Source: Acidobacteriota bacterium | GTDB lineage: Bacteria; Acidobacteriota; Terriglobia; Terriglobales; Acidobacteriaceae | Reading direction: 5' to 3' | Assembly (NCBI GenBank): GCA_003225175.1 | Contig: QIBA01000030.1 | Location: 125,762-189,761 of the forward strand | DNA: 64,000 nucleotides | Part shown: one piece after another, positions 7,905-17,315 of the stretch | Numbering within the stretch: the stretch's first letter is position 1 | How the letters are laid out: each line of letters begins with the position of its first letter | The notes under the pieces: model-generated | Seen by the model: the letters and a program-made list of their open reading frames with translations, nothing else | Databases searched by the model: none | What the model was told of the DNA's origin: nothing | Position numbers and translations under genes: made by a program

Positions 7905-10493
7905 CTAGGCCACTTCAGCCGATTCCGTAATAGGCGCCATCGCATGAGCGGAGTTTGGCCCCTGAGACTGTGCGACATCCAAGGCTTGCTCGGCGCGATT
8001 GATCACTTCGGTCACAATATCGATCGGATCGTACTCTTTCTGAATTACAGCGCCAGCGACGCCCACGGTCATCGAAATCGGACTCTCGGTTCCTGGAACC
8101 TTCACGCCTGCAATGACCTTGCGGAATTTGTCGATGACGAAGAAGGAGTTGGTGTCTTTGGTATCCCCGAGAATGAGCGCGATGGTAGTCCGGTCATAGC
8201 GAATAGCGATATCTGTCTGGCGAATGTTCGCCGTGATGCTCTGCCCAAGGCTTTGCATCAAATTTTCGAGAGCGCTCTCTCCTGCCTCTCGCGACAACGC
8301 ACTCACCTTGCCAAAATTGAGCAGCATAAGCGTCATGGGAACATTCTGCTGCAGCGAGCGTTTCACTTCCGCCATCATCACGTCAATGTACGATGCGCGC
8401 TTGAGCAAGCCCGATTTTTCGTCGGTCACGGCCAGCGTTTTCATCAGATTGCGGAGCTTCGCGTTGTTCACTGCCAGGACCATTTGATCCGCAATTGTCT
8501 TCAGCACCACGACATCAGCTGAGCGCCAGGCTCGCCGTTTGTCGGTCTGTTCCAGAATGAGAATTCCAACGTGTTGATCGCCGTCCATAAGCGGACAAGC
8601 GAGAACTGATTTCAGCTCCAGCGCCTTCAGGTACTGATCGATTCCCTTCAGCTCCGGCGCCTTCGCCACATCGTCAATCGCCGCTGATCCGCGCTGCACC
8701 GCGATGTTCTGCAGCACTCCGATCATACGAACGATGGCCATCACATCCGACTGCTTTACTCCAGGCGCACAATACTCCAGTGCGGCTGATGGCGGCTTGC
8801 CCGGACTGCATAGGCCGGCGACGCAGCGGCTCGCATTCCAGTGACGCCCAACATCATTTACTGCTGCGAACAAAACGCCCTTTACGTTCGACTGGCGATA
8901 AATATTCCGCGTAATCTCAGTTACGCGTGCCAAGTTGTCGACAGAATCATCCCCGCCAGGAGCAGGGCGAGAACCTATCGGTGCAGAGATTGACTCGACG
9001 CTAGGCTCTGCCGCGACGTCGGGACGGCTGGAGCTTTCGCCATATTTGGGAACGATGCCCGCGCTCACGTAGAGTTGACGCAGCTGTTCATTCTTCTTCT
9101 CTTCCTGCGGAAAAAGTTTCTGAATGCGCTCCAGCCGCTCCAGAGCCTTTGAGCGCATGGAGTATTGCATGAAGATCTCCGTTTGAAGCATGAGGTCCTC
9201 GAGCACAGTGGGCTCAGCTTCTGCATCAACCAAAGCTTTTATCTCCGCCTTTTGTGGCTCCGCCGACTCGTCCATGACCGGCTCTGCTCCAGCTTTCTGA
9301 AGCCGATTTGCGATATTCCGGTAGCGGTTCGAGTCGATTTTGCCGCGCAGTAACTCAAGGCGGCGTTCAGAGCCTTCGAGATAAGGATCAGCGTCGGTTG
9401 CGCGATCAAGGGCATCAGCTGCACGGCTAAAATCTCCCGCCGCGTAACGAAGCTGAAATAGCTGCATGAGAGCATCGCAATAATCGTGCTCGCGGTTGGT
9501 AGCGTTAAACAGCTCGCTCAGATAAACGAGAAATTCAGCATCGGGAGGATGAGCTTCAATCACCTCCCGCAGAAAAGCCGCGAACTCCTTTCGCGTCCCC
9601 AGTCGCTGCTGCTGGGCATCGATCTTGCGTGCCAGGTCGAGAGCTTCTTTGTAATGCTGCTGGCTCAACAGCTCTCCAAGAAGGGAATCCATATCATTGA
9701 GCCGTGCGGGACTTTTGACGTACAGCGCCCACAAGACTGGCGTGGCTTCTTTGGGACGGTGGGCCTCGAGTAAGGCCATCCCATAGGCTTTTCGATGTTC
9801 CGGCAGGCTGTTCTGCCCTGTGGCCGCGGTTTCGAATATCTGCAGCGCCCGCTCTGTCTCATTCTTGGCGAGGAGAGCGCTCCCGAACTGGAAGGCGATG
9901 TTGGGATTTCCGGGATCCTGCTGGTGAGCGCGCTCGAACCACTGAAAGGCCGATCGTCCCTCACCCTGTTCCTCAATTCCCATTCTGAGGAAAGCCTCGG
10001 CGGCCGTCTGGCGGTCGTTTAGTTTAGAAGCAAGTTCAGCCATTCGTCTGATATTTCGGGGCTCGGGATCGAGCGCCACCATCCGGCGCATCGCCGACAG
10101 TGCCTCATTCTCCCGGCGCTCCTGCAAAAATCCGTTAAACGCCGTGGTGTAGGCTTCGAGTGCCTCCCGCCGGCTTCCATTGCGTTCTGCCACCTGGGCG
10201 AAACGGAGTATCTGGCCTAGTTTGGGCGGAGCGACGCGAGTCAGCTTCTTATAGGTAACCAGCGCTTTGGCATTGTCACCCATGGCGAGCTCTCGATCGA
10301 AAAGCTCGCTCAGGAGCGCAGCAGCCTCATGATTGCGATTCGTCTGAAGAAACAGGTCCGCTGCGGTGTGGCGAACCTTATCGTTGCCGGGATCGACGTC
10401 CAAAATGGAAAGATATTCCTCCAGGGCGGAGTCAACTTTGCCCTTGTGAAGCAACTTCTCCGCTTTATCGAGACGTTTGGAAAAATCTGCCAT
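7905..10493 (-). CDS. TPR-GAF protein with degenerate GGDEF domain
   Basis: An 862-residue, apparently cytoplasmic protein (no signal peptide or membrane segment seen). Residues about 1-390 are helical TPR-like repeats, for example LEEYLSILDVDPGNDKVR and YKEALDLARKIDAQ. A charged linker follows to about 510. Residues about 525-690 resemble a GAF domain (NIYRQSNVKGVLFAAVNDV to VLKTIADQMVLAVNNAKL). Residues about 700-850 have the fold pattern of a GGDEF domain (LAVTDEKSGLLKRASYIDVM), but the signature site reads DRTTI at 767-771 where GGDEF or GGEEF would be. Diguanylate cyclase activity is therefore unlikely; a binding or regulatory role is more plausible. It lies upstream of the acyl-CoA genes on the same strand. 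Confidence 0.8.
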   Translation of the reverse strand: MADFSKRLDKAEKLLHKGKVDSALEEYLSILDVDPGNDKVRHTAADLFLQTNRNHEAAALLSELFDRELAMGDNAKALVTYKKLTRVAPPKLGQILRFAQVAERNGSRREALEAYTTAFNGFLQERRENEALSAMRRMVALDPEPRNIRRMAELASKLNDRQTAAEAFLRMGIEEQGEGRSAFQWFERAHQQDPGNPNIAFQFGSALLAKNETERALQIFETAATGQNSLPEHRKAYGMALLEAHRPKEATPVLWALYVKSPARLNDMDSLLGELLSQQHYKEALDLARKIDAQQQRLGTRKEFAAFLREVIEAHPPDAEFLVYLSELFNATNREHDYCDALMQLFQLRYAAGDFSRAADALDRATDADPYLEGSERRLELLRGKIDSNRYRNIANRLQKAGAEPVMDESAEPQKAEIKALVDAEAEPTVLEDLMLQTEIFMQYSMRSKALERLERIQKLFPQEEKKNEQLRQLYVSAGIVPKYGESSSRPDVAAEPSVESISAPIGSRPAPGGDDSVDNLARVTEITRNIYRQSNVKGVLFAAVNDVGRHWNASRCVAGLCSPGKPPSAALEYCAPGVKQSDVMAIVRMIGVLQNIAVQRGSAAIDDVAKAPELKGIDQYLKALELKSVLACPLMDGDQHVGILILEQTDKRRAWRSADVVVLKTIADQMVLAVNNAKLRNLMKTLAVTDEKSGLLKRASYIDVMMAEVKRSLQQNVPMTLMLLNFGKVSALSREAGESALENLMQSLGQSITANIRQTDIAIRYDRTTIALILGDTKDTNSFFVIDKFRKVIAGVKVPGTESPISMTVGVAGAVIQKEYDPIDIVTEVINRAEQALDVAQSQGPNSAHAMAPITESAEVA

Positions 10494-10602
10494 TCAGGTA
10501 GCGAACCCTTTCGATTGTAAGCGTTACTCCACGCAAGCCCCAATGATTGTGTTGATTACGAAGGCACGGAAGTCATAGGTAAATCGCGGGATCGGTCAGC
10601 GG

Positions 10603-10755
10603 GCCGATGCCCTTTGTCATTCCCAAGGAAGTGAGGAGTCTCTAGCGATACGAAAATACGTTGCGATAGCCAGTGAATTGGCTTTCATTGCGTTGAAGAA
10701 GTCGGCCTGAAGGGCATCGGCGGCGATAGGGACTCTTCACCTCGTTCGGAATGAC
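10603..10755. repeat. Dispersed palindromic repeat, family A (copy 1)
   Basis: GCCGATGCCCTT (10603-10614) pairs perfectly with AAGGGCATCGGC (10710-10721). An outer pair is GTCATTCC (10617-10624) with CGGAATGAC ending at 10755; the flanking bases on the two arms, around GGAGTCTC and GGGACTC, also correspond. It shares the GTCATTCC...GGGA...GGAATGAC plan with elements at 28297, 29803 and 62389. It fills most of the 317-base gap 10494-10810 between divergently transcribed genes. Confidence 0.7.
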
Positions 10756-10810
10756 ATAGGATTCCCAATGGCCCGATCACGCCATTCCCCTCCGCTGCAC
10801 TCAGGCTAAA

Positions 10811-11983
10811 ATGCTCTTCATGGCCGATGACCTTCTCCGCTTCCGTCCGGAGTTTTCCATCCTGGCGAATACCACTTATCTGATCAGTAATTCGCTGGGA
10901 GCTATGCCGCGGGCAGCGCAGCGGGCTCTGAACGAGTACGCCGAAGTTTGGGCAACGCGCGGAGTGCGCGCTTGGGAAGAAACCTGGTGGATGCTTGGGC
11001 ACGAAGTTGGGGGACTCATCGAAGGACTGATGAATGGCGATTCCAACACCGTCTCGCTTCATCAGAATGTGACGCAGTGCCAGGCGGTTGTCGCCTCCTG
11101 CTTCGATTTTTCCGGTAAGCGCAACAAGGTCGTCTATACCGACCTGAACTTCCCTTCGGTGATGTATTTCTGGGAAGCTCAGCGCGCAGCTGGAGCTCGC
11201 GTGCACATGGTGCCTACCGACGACGGAATCCATGTTCCTACCGAACGGCTGCTGGCGGCGATCGATGAAGAAACTCTCCTGGTACCGATTTCGCACGTCA
11301 TCTTTCGCAGCGCCTACATCAATGATGCCAAGGCGATCATCGACCGCGCACATCGTGTCGGCGCACACGTAGTTCTCGACACCTTCCAGTCTCTCGGCAC
11401 AGTGCCGGTAGATGTTCGCGCTCTGAATGTGGACTTCGCCTGCGGCGGAGTCCTGAAGTGGCTGTGTGGCGGACCAGGTACTGCTTATCTGTACGTGCGC
11501 CCTGATCTCGGTAAGAAACTGCAACCTCGCCTTACCGGATGGGTGGCACACGAGAAGCCTTTTCACTTCGAGATCGGCCCCATCAAGTACGCTGATCCGC
11601 CATACAAATTCATGAACGGCACGCCCAATGTGCCGGCGCTCTACGCAGCACGTCCGGGCTTGAAGATCATTGCCGAAGCAGGAATCGGTAACATTCGCTC
11701 CAAGTCCAAGCGCCAGGTTGCAAAGCTGATCGAACTCTCCGATGCGCGGGGCTGGAAGGTAAACACTCCCCGCGATCCGGAAAATCGGGGAGGAACCGTT
11801 TCGATCGACATGCCCAATTCACAGGAAATCTGCGCCGAGCTCCTGAAGCGTGACGTGCTCGTGGACTGGCGTCCTAAGGCAGGCGTTCGTATGTCGCCGC
11901 ATTTTTATACTTCAGATCAGGAGATCGAGACTGCGATTGCCACCGCAGAAGAAATCCTGAACGCCATGGCGGTCGCAAAGTAG
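10811..11983 (+). CDS. Class V PLP enzyme, kynureninase-like
   Basis: A 390-residue fold-type I PLP enzyme of the aminotransferase class V superfamily. Asp190 (HVVLDTFQSLG) is placed to contact the pyridine nitrogen and Lys216 (GGVLKWLCGG) to form the Schiff base. The GVLKWLCGGPGTAYLYVRPDL context resembles kynureninase and related hydrolases more than cysteine desulfurases. Tryptophan-degradation neighbours are absent, so the substrate is uncertain. Two ATGs lie close together (10811 and 10820); neither has a strong Shine-Dalgarno. A minus-strand frame over most of this gene is a shadow. Confidence 0.8.
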   Translation: MLFMADDLLRFRPEFSILANTTYLISNSLGAMPRAAQRALNEYAEVWATRGVRAWEETWWMLGHEVGGLIEGLMNGDSNTVSLHQNVTQCQAVVASCFDFSGKRNKVVYTDLNFPSVMYFWEAQRAAGARVHMVPTDDGIHVPTERLLAAIDEETLLVPISHVIFRSAYINDAKAIIDRAHRVGAHVVLDTFQSLGTVPVDVRALNVDFACGGVLKWLCGGPGTAYLYVRPDLGKKLQPRLTGWVAHEKPFHFEIGPIKYADPPYKFMNGTPNVPALYAARPGLKIIAEAGIGNIRSKSKRQVAKLIELSDARGWKVNTPRDPENRGGTVSIDMPNSQEICAELLKRDVLVDWRPKAGVRMSPHFYTSDQEIETAIATAEEILNAMAVAK

Positions 11984-12244
11984 ACCATGGCTCGACAATC
12001 AGACGCAACAACTCACGCAGATAAACGCTCATCAGGGAATACACAAGCAGATCAGGCGGTGTTTGCTGTCTCCGAATCTGTTTCCACCCAAGTAAAAATC
12101 TGCGTCCATCGCCGAAATCAGCATTGCTCTGCGTGAGTGGTTGTGTTTGACTTTCGGAGCCATACCTAACCTGGTACAGAACGAAAGCAACTTTGCACAA
12201 TTTTCGTTGACAATTCGCCTTTTCTTCGTGACACTTATTCGCGT

Positions 12245-12862
12245 ATGGCACTCACCAAGCGGCAGCGCGAAATTTACGACTTCATTTCCAACTTCGTTCA
12301 GAACAAAGGCTACTCGCCATCTTTCGACGAGATCGGTTCCGGAATGGGCCTGCGTTCTCTTGCGACTGTGCATAAGCACATCACGAACTTAGAGCGAAAG
12401 GGGCTCCTCAAGCGGGATTACAACCGCAGCCGCTCGATCGATTTGCTGCCGGTAAGAGGAATGCGAGCGCGCCAAAAGCAAGTTGAATCTCAGCGCTTGC
12501 CTCTGCTCGGACGCATCGCTGCCGGCCGTCCGGTGGAGACCTTCGAAAATCCAGAGAGCATCGGACTCGATGACATCACGCGGTCGAGAGAAGTTTTCGT
12601 GCTCGAAGTTCGCGGCGACTCGATGCAGGATGAACACATTGTCGACGGTGATTACGTGATGGTCGAGCGCGTGAAAAATGCGCAGAACGGTGAGATCGTC
12701 GTGGCACTGATCGAAGGCATCGAAACGACTCTCAAGCGTTTTTATCGTGAAGGACCAAAGGTGAGATTGCAGCCGGCTAATACATCTATGACGCCGATTA
12801 TGGTCGCAGCAAACGCAGTGCAGATTCAAGGTCGAGTGATTGGTGTGCTGAGGAAGTATTAG
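12245..12862 (+). CDS. lexA: LexA repressor
   Basis: A 205-residue SOS repressor and self-cleaving S24 protease. Residues 1-65 form the winged helix DNA-binding domain (RQREIYDFISNFVQNKGYSPS, SLATVHKHITNLERKGLL). The cleavage bond is Ala93-Gly94 in GRIAAGRP, and the catalytic dyad is Ser126 (GDSM) with Lys163 (TTLKRF). The length is typical. A TTGACA at 12207-12212 lies 17 bases before a weak -10-like GACACT, so a promoter close to the ATG is possible. I could not identify a LexA operator with confidence; acidobacterial boxes are not something I can recognise by eye. It is monocistronic between a PLP gene and dnaB on the same strand. Confidence 0.96.
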   Translation: MALTKRQREIYDFISNFVQNKGYSPSFDEIGSGMGLRSLATVHKHITNLERKGLLKRDYNRSRSIDLLPVRGMRARQKQVESQRLPLLGRIAAGRPVETFENPESIGLDDITRSREVFVLEVRGDSMQDEHIVDGDYVMVERVKNAQNGEIVVALIEGIETTLKRFYREGPKVRLQPANTSMTPIMVAANAVQIQGRVIGVLRKY

Positions 12863-13182
12863 GAGGCGGCTGAGCCAGGAAGTCGCCCCGGAGGGGCATC
12901 ATGCGAAGCCCGGCACGAATAGTGCTGGGGCAAGAATGGGTTCTCTGAGCGCCGGAGGCACGACAGCAATCTCCGGTGTCATCCCTCCGGGACTTTAATC
13001 TCTTCCACTCCTTACCCAAGACTTTGGTGCTGGGCTTTACCTTCAGGCCCTCCGGGCCAAACATCTTCGATTACGCACATGTTTGCGTGCACCTCCTCAA
13101 CACCGAGGCATCTCTTTCACAAATTCCCACAAAAAACTTTCTTATTCACAAGCTACCCACAGAGGTGCACCAGCGGCGCCCG
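12863..13182. other. Non-coding gap with hairpins before dnaB
   Basis: 320 bases between lexA and dnaB. It holds GCCCC/GGGGC (12885-12889 with 12893-12897), an imperfect CCCGGCAC/GTGCTGGG pair at about 12909-12930, and repeated CCTCCGGG words further on. These resemble dispersed palindromic elements rather than coding sequence. The dnaB frame is open upstream through part of this stretch, but the residues it would encode do not look like DnaB, so I leave it non-coding. Confidence 0.5.
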
Positions 13183-14613
13183 ATGAACCTCGAATATTTC
13201 CGCTTACAATCCGGTCTCGCGACCTTGGCTACTGCGGATCTAAATCTCGAACGAGGCATGCCGGCGAGCATCGAGGCTGAGAAGTCCATCCTCGGCGCCA
13301 TCCTTCTCGACAACCTCGCATACAACGAAGCGGCTGAGACGCTTAAAGCGGACGACTTTTATCTCGATTCGCACAGGCGTCTGTTTGCTCGAATCATGGA
13401 CTTGATGGAGACCGGCCGACCGGTGGACATCATCACCCTCACAGAAGAGCTCTCTAAGAGAAAAGAAGTCGAATCAGTGGGCGGCGTCGCTTACATTTCA
13501 TCGCTCACTGACGGGCTGCCCCGTCGTCCGAGCATCGTACAGTACGTCCGCATTGTGCGCGACAAGGCGCTGCTGCGGTCTCTGATTCACGCGTGCAGCG
13601 GAGCGATGGCACGTGCCGCTGAACAGGCCGATCCTGCGGAAGAGATTATCGACGCTGCGGAATCGGCAATCTTTCAGATTTCGGAAAATCGAATCGGCCA
13701 GGGCTTTCTCGGGATTCCTGAAATCGTCAAGGAATCCTTCGGGAGCGTTGACGCTTTGTATGAACGTGGTCAGCGCATCACTGGCCTGGAAACGTACTAC
13801 GAAAAGCTTGACGAGCTGACCAGCGGTCTCCAGCCATCGGACCTGATTATCATCGCCGCCCGTCCCTCAATGGGAAAAACCGCATTCGCGATCAATATCG
13901 CGGAGAATGCCGCCGTTCGTGGCAGAAAAGTTGTCGGGGTCTTTTCCCTGGAAATGTCACGCGAGGCTCTTGTCCTGCGTATGCTCTCCTCGCAGGCTCA
14001 CGTGGACTCGCACAAACTTCGCACCGGTTTTGTCAGCCGCGATGATCGGCAGAAACTCGTGAGCGCGCTCAACTCGCTCGCCGAAGCCAAGATCTTCATC
14101 GACGATACGCCCGGCATCTCGCTCACGGAGATGCGCGCGAAAGCGCGCCGTCTGGCGCAGCAAAATAACGGCAAGCTTGATCTCATCGTCGTTGACTATC
14201 TCCAACTCATGAGCGGCGGCGGCGGAAAGCGATACGAGAACCGTACCCAGGAAGTTTCTGCGGTATCGCGCGGACTGAAGGCGCTCGCGAAGGAATTGCG
14301 AGTGCCGGTGATCGCCTTATCTCAGTTAAGCCGTGCTCCGGAGAGTCGCGGGAAAGGCGAACAGCGTCCGCAGCTTTCGGACTTGCGCGAATCAGGATCG
14401 ATTGAGCAGGATGCCGATGTCGTCGCCTTTATCTTCCGGGAGGAGTACTACATGCGCCGGGAGGAAGTGCCGCCAGAGATCGAAGGCGTCGCCGAAATCA
14501 TCATTGCCAAGCAGCGCAACGGACCGACAGGCAGCGTGAAGCTGGCGTTTCTCAAGAACTCCACTCGCTTCGAAAACATGATGGACGGCGCTCCGCCACC
14601 TTCAGAATACTGA
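13183..14613 (+). CDS. dnaB: Replicative DNA helicase DnaB
   Basis: Hexameric helicase that unwinds DNA ahead of the replisome. From an ATG at 13183 the protein has 476 residues. The N-terminal domain begins with PASIEAEKSILGAILLDN and the RecA-like domain carries Walker A ARPSMGKT at about residues 226-233. Further motifs are FSLEMSREALVLRM, LIVVDYLQLMSGGG (Walker B) and ALSQLSRAPESRGK. The open frame extends to 12976, but that extension runs through the hairpin-rich gap and looks unlike the family. A second candidate start is ATG 13258, giving MPASIEAEKS with a GAACGAGG just upstream. No intein is present. Confidence 0.95.
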   Translation: MNLEYFRLQSGLATLATADLNLERGMPASIEAEKSILGAILLDNLAYNEAAETLKADDFYLDSHRRLFARIMDLMETGRPVDIITLTEELSKRKEVESVGGVAYISSLTDGLPRRPSIVQYVRIVRDKALLRSLIHACSGAMARAAEQADPAEEIIDAAESAIFQISENRIGQGFLGIPEIVKESFGSVDALYERGQRITGLETYYEKLDELTSGLQPSDLIIIAARPSMGKTAFAINIAENAAVRGRKVVGVFSLEMSREALVLRMLSSQAHVDSHKLRTGFVSRDDRQKLVSALNSLAEAKIFIDDTPGISLTEMRAKARRLAQQNNGKLDLIVVDYLQLMSGGGGKRYENRTQEVSAVSRGLKALAKELRVPVIALSQLSRAPESRGKGEQRPQLSDLRESGSIEQDADVVAFIFREEYYMRREEVPPEIEGVAEIIIAKQRNGPTGSVKLAFLKNSTRFENMMDGAPPPSEY

Positions 14614-14709
14614 CTTGTCGCAATCGTTGCGCCGTGTCCTGCTTGTGGACTGTCTCGACTCTGCAAACCAAAACGCACCTGACGCCTGGCTCTATAATGA
14701 ATTCATCTC

Positions 14710-16821
14710 ATGGCCCGAGTCGTTCATGCTGCCTGCTCGCACGATTGTCCTGACTCGTGTGGCGTGCTTATCACGGTTGACGATCTCGGCCGCGCAACGC
14801 GCCTGCGCGGTGATCCAGATCACCCAGTCACACGCGGATTTCTCTGCGCCAAGGTTACGAAGTATCTCGACCGCGTCTACTCCCCAGATCGTGTTCAGTA
14901 TCCAATGGCGCGCATCGCGCCAAAAGGACATGGTGTACGGAGCGGCACTGATGTCGCGCAGATTTTCAGACGAATTTCCTGGGATGAGGCCTATGACCAG
15001 ATAGCGCGGAAATTCCAGCAGATCAGCAATGAGTTCGGACCGGAAGCGATTCTTCCTTATTCTTACGCCGGCACGACGGCGGTGCTCAGCTACGGGTCGA
15101 TGGACCGTCGTTTCTTTCACCGACTTGGGGCCTCGCAGCTCGACCGCACAATCTGCGCGACTGCGGGCGGCGAAGCATTGGTTTCGGTTCTCGGACGCAA
15201 AATCGGTACGGATACGGAACTGTTCCCTCGTGCAAAGTACATCATCGCCTGGGGCGCGAACATTCACGGCAACAATGTGCATCTGTGGCCGTTTATCGAA
15301 GAAGCGCGTCGCAATGGCGCCAAGTTCGTCGTAATCGATCCTTACAAGACGCGTACCGCGCAGTGCGCGGATTGGTATCTGCCGATCAATCCGGGGACTG
15401 ATTCCGCGCTCGCGTTGGGCATGATGCACGTGATCATTACAGAGCGCCTCTATGACGCCAACTATGTACGTAAGCATGTCAACGGCTTCGATGAGCTTAC
15501 GGAGCGCGTGCGTGAATATCCTCCGGAGCGCGTTTCTCAGTGGACTGGCATTTCTGCAGAAGACGTGGTGAGACTGGCGCGGGAATACGCAACTACTACT
15601 CCCGCAGTCATACGCGTCAACTATGGTGTGCAGCGCAGCCAGAACGGCGGCACTAATGTTCGTACCATCACGATGCTGCCCTGCATTATCGGAGCTTGGA
15701 AGCACGCCGGCGGCGGCATCCAGCTTTCCTGCAGCGGCGCGTTCAGGCTGAACAAAGAGTTCCTCGAACGTCCGGACTTGATGAAGACCAGTCCGCTCGA
15801 ACGACCAGCTCGTGTGGTGAATATGTCCGAATTGGGACGCGCACTAACAGCGATGGACAACCCACCCATCAAGGCAATCTTCGTTTACAACTCTAATCCC
15901 GCAACGATCGCCCCCAATCACAACGATGTCGTACGCGGCTTCCTGCGTCGCGATCTGTTCACGGTCGTGCACGACCAGTTTTTCACCGACTCGACTGACT
16001 ATGCGGACATCGTTCTCCCAGCCACGACCTTCTTCGAACAGAAGGACATTCAGCAGGCTTACGGCCACTATTACCTGCAGATTTCGGAAAAAGCCATCGA
16101 ACCTGTCGGCGAATCGAAGTCTAACGTCCAGATGTTTGGCGAGTTGGCCCAGCACATGGGCTTCCCAGAGCCGTGCTTCCGCGAATCAGTCGAGGAGATG
16201 ATTGATGGCGCTTTGGATTCCTCCGATGCTTGGTTGAAAGGGATCAACCGCGCTCGACTGGAGCGCGAAGGTCATGTGCGCCTTAACTTTGGAAGCGATG
16301 ACTTCCTGCCGTTTGCCAATGGCGGATTCTCCACTGCGGACGGCAAAGCCAGAATCCTGAACGACGATTTAGTGAAGCTGGGCTTGGATCCGGTGGCCAA
16401 ATTTGAGCCTCCGGTAGAATCTCGCCATTCCGAAGGCGCTCGCAAGTATCCATTGGAACTTCTCTCCCGCAAAGCTGACAATTTTCTGAACTCAACATTC
16501 TGCAATGTCGACTCGCTCCTCTCGCTGGAACCCAAAACTAACAAACTGGAGATGAGCCATCAGGATGCCGATGCCCGAGGAATCACCAGTGGCGACCAAG
16601 TCAGGGTCTTCAACCATCGTGGCGAGGTACGTCTCACTGCCTTGGTGGATGGCACGGTACAGGAAGGCGTGGTCGCCAGCCGACTCAACTGGGCGAAGCT
16701 TACTCCCGATGGAATTGGGATTAATGCCCTGACTTCTGAACGGCTTACCGATTTGGGAGGCGGCCCTACCTTTTACTCGTGTCTGGTGGAAGTCGAGAAA
16801 ATTGAGTCTCAGCGTAAGTAG
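14710..16821 (+). CDS. Molybdopterin-dependent oxidoreductase catalytic subunit
   Basis: A 703-residue DMSO-reductase-superfamily protein. The N-terminal iron-sulfur site is C-x3-C-x3-C-x28-C (Cys9, Cys13, Cys17, Cys46). Molybdopterin-domain motifs include YIIAWGANIHGNN, FVVIDPYKTRTA and, near the C-terminus, the dinucleotide-binding domain around NRLNWAKLTPDGIGINALT. RTICATAGGEAL at 147-158 occupies the region where such enzymes often place a metal ligand (Cys149). No twin-arginine signal is seen, so it is probably cytoplasmic. No iron-sulfur or membrane-anchor partner gene is adjacent. The substrate cannot be assigned. A TATAAT at 14693-14698, 11 bases before the ATG, has no good -35 partner. 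Confidence 0.85.
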   Translation: MARVVHAACSHDCPDSCGVLITVDDLGRATRLRGDPDHPVTRGFLCAKVTKYLDRVYSPDRVQYPMARIAPKGHGVRSGTDVAQIFRRISWDEAYDQIARKFQQISNEFGPEAILPYSYAGTTAVLSYGSMDRRFFHRLGASQLDRTICATAGGEALVSVLGRKIGTDTELFPRAKYIIAWGANIHGNNVHLWPFIEEARRNGAKFVVIDPYKTRTAQCADWYLPINPGTDSALALGMMHVIITERLYDANYVRKHVNGFDELTERVREYPPERVSQWTGISAEDVVRLAREYATTTPAVIRVNYGVQRSQNGGTNVRTITMLPCIIGAWKHAGGGIQLSCSGAFRLNKEFLERPDLMKTSPLERPARVVNMSELGRALTAMDNPPIKAIFVYNSNPATIAPNHNDVVRGFLRRDLFTVVHDQFFTDSTDYADIVLPATTFFEQKDIQQAYGHYYLQISEKAIEPVGESKSNVQMFGELAQHMGFPEPCFRESVEEMIDGALDSSDAWLKGINRARLEREGHVRLNFGSDDFLPFANGGFSTADGKARILNDDLVKLGLDPVAKFEPPVESRHSEGARKYPLELLSRKADNFLNSTFCNVDSLLSLEPKTNKLEMSHQDADARGITSGDQVRVFNHRGEVRLTALVDGTVQEGVVASRLNWAKLTPDGIGINALTSERLTDLGGGPTFYSCLVEVEKIESQRK

Positions 16822-17069
16822 TCACTTACTTGTTGCGATCGTCGCATCAGCTTCTAAACCAACAGCTTAGGGCTTCGCGGATAGCTCGATCCAGAGATTT
16901 GGCGAAGCGGAGTGCGCGCCAAATCCCATTTCGCTGAAAAACCGAGAACTTACTACTTACAACTGCCTTTCCATGGACATCATCGTAATGTGCTGGCCGA
17001 AAATAGACCCTTGACATGGTCTCCACTGAGGCTAAAATCAGCCGAACCGGATCAGAAATTTCCCGCACT

Positions 17070-17267
17070 ATGAGTACTACCCAACCCGCTAAATTTCCAC
17101 CCCAGAGAATCAGCATAGAACAAGTCTGCAAGCATCCTCGCGTGCGCGTAGTGGCGCGTGAGGACGACGCGGAATTTGTAGAGTGCCAGGAATGCGGAGA
17201 AGTTTTCGATTCCAGCGAATTCAAAGATATGGCAATCGAAGACCAGGCCCGCGCCGCCGAACTCTAA
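17070..17267 (+). CDS. Small Cys-containing (zinc-ribbon-like) protein
   Basis: From the ATG at 17070 this is a 65-residue protein with Cys20, His22 and a later Cys-x2-Cys pair at 39 and 42 (VECQECGEVFDSSEF), spacing that could bind one zinc ion. An in-frame start at 17016 would add 18 unremarkable residues. The acidic C-terminus ends in EDQARAAEL. It stands between the molybdopterin enzyme and the convergent metallopeptidase gene. No function is assigned. The composition and clean frame suggest a real gene, with modest confidence. The 248 non-coding bases before it show nothing recognised. Confidence 0.5.
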   Translation: MSTTQPAKFPPQRISIEQVCKHPRVRVVAREDDAEFVECQECGEVFDSSEFKDMAIEDQARAAEL

Positions 17268-17315
17268 CTCCCTTTCCAGTAAGATGCTTGACCAGCCTAG
17301 TGTCTCTATTTGATC

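Noticed and set aside
10685-11566. Long minus-strand frame of 293 codons
   Set aside because: It lies antisense to the PLP enzyme, whose active-site lysine and aspartate are in frame on the plus strand. The minus frame has low-complexity, unfamiliar content.
12976-13182. N-terminal extension of DnaB
   Set aside because: The frame is open but passes through CCTCCGGG-rich hairpin sequence and encodes residues unlike DnaB. Family-like sequence begins around 13183-13258.
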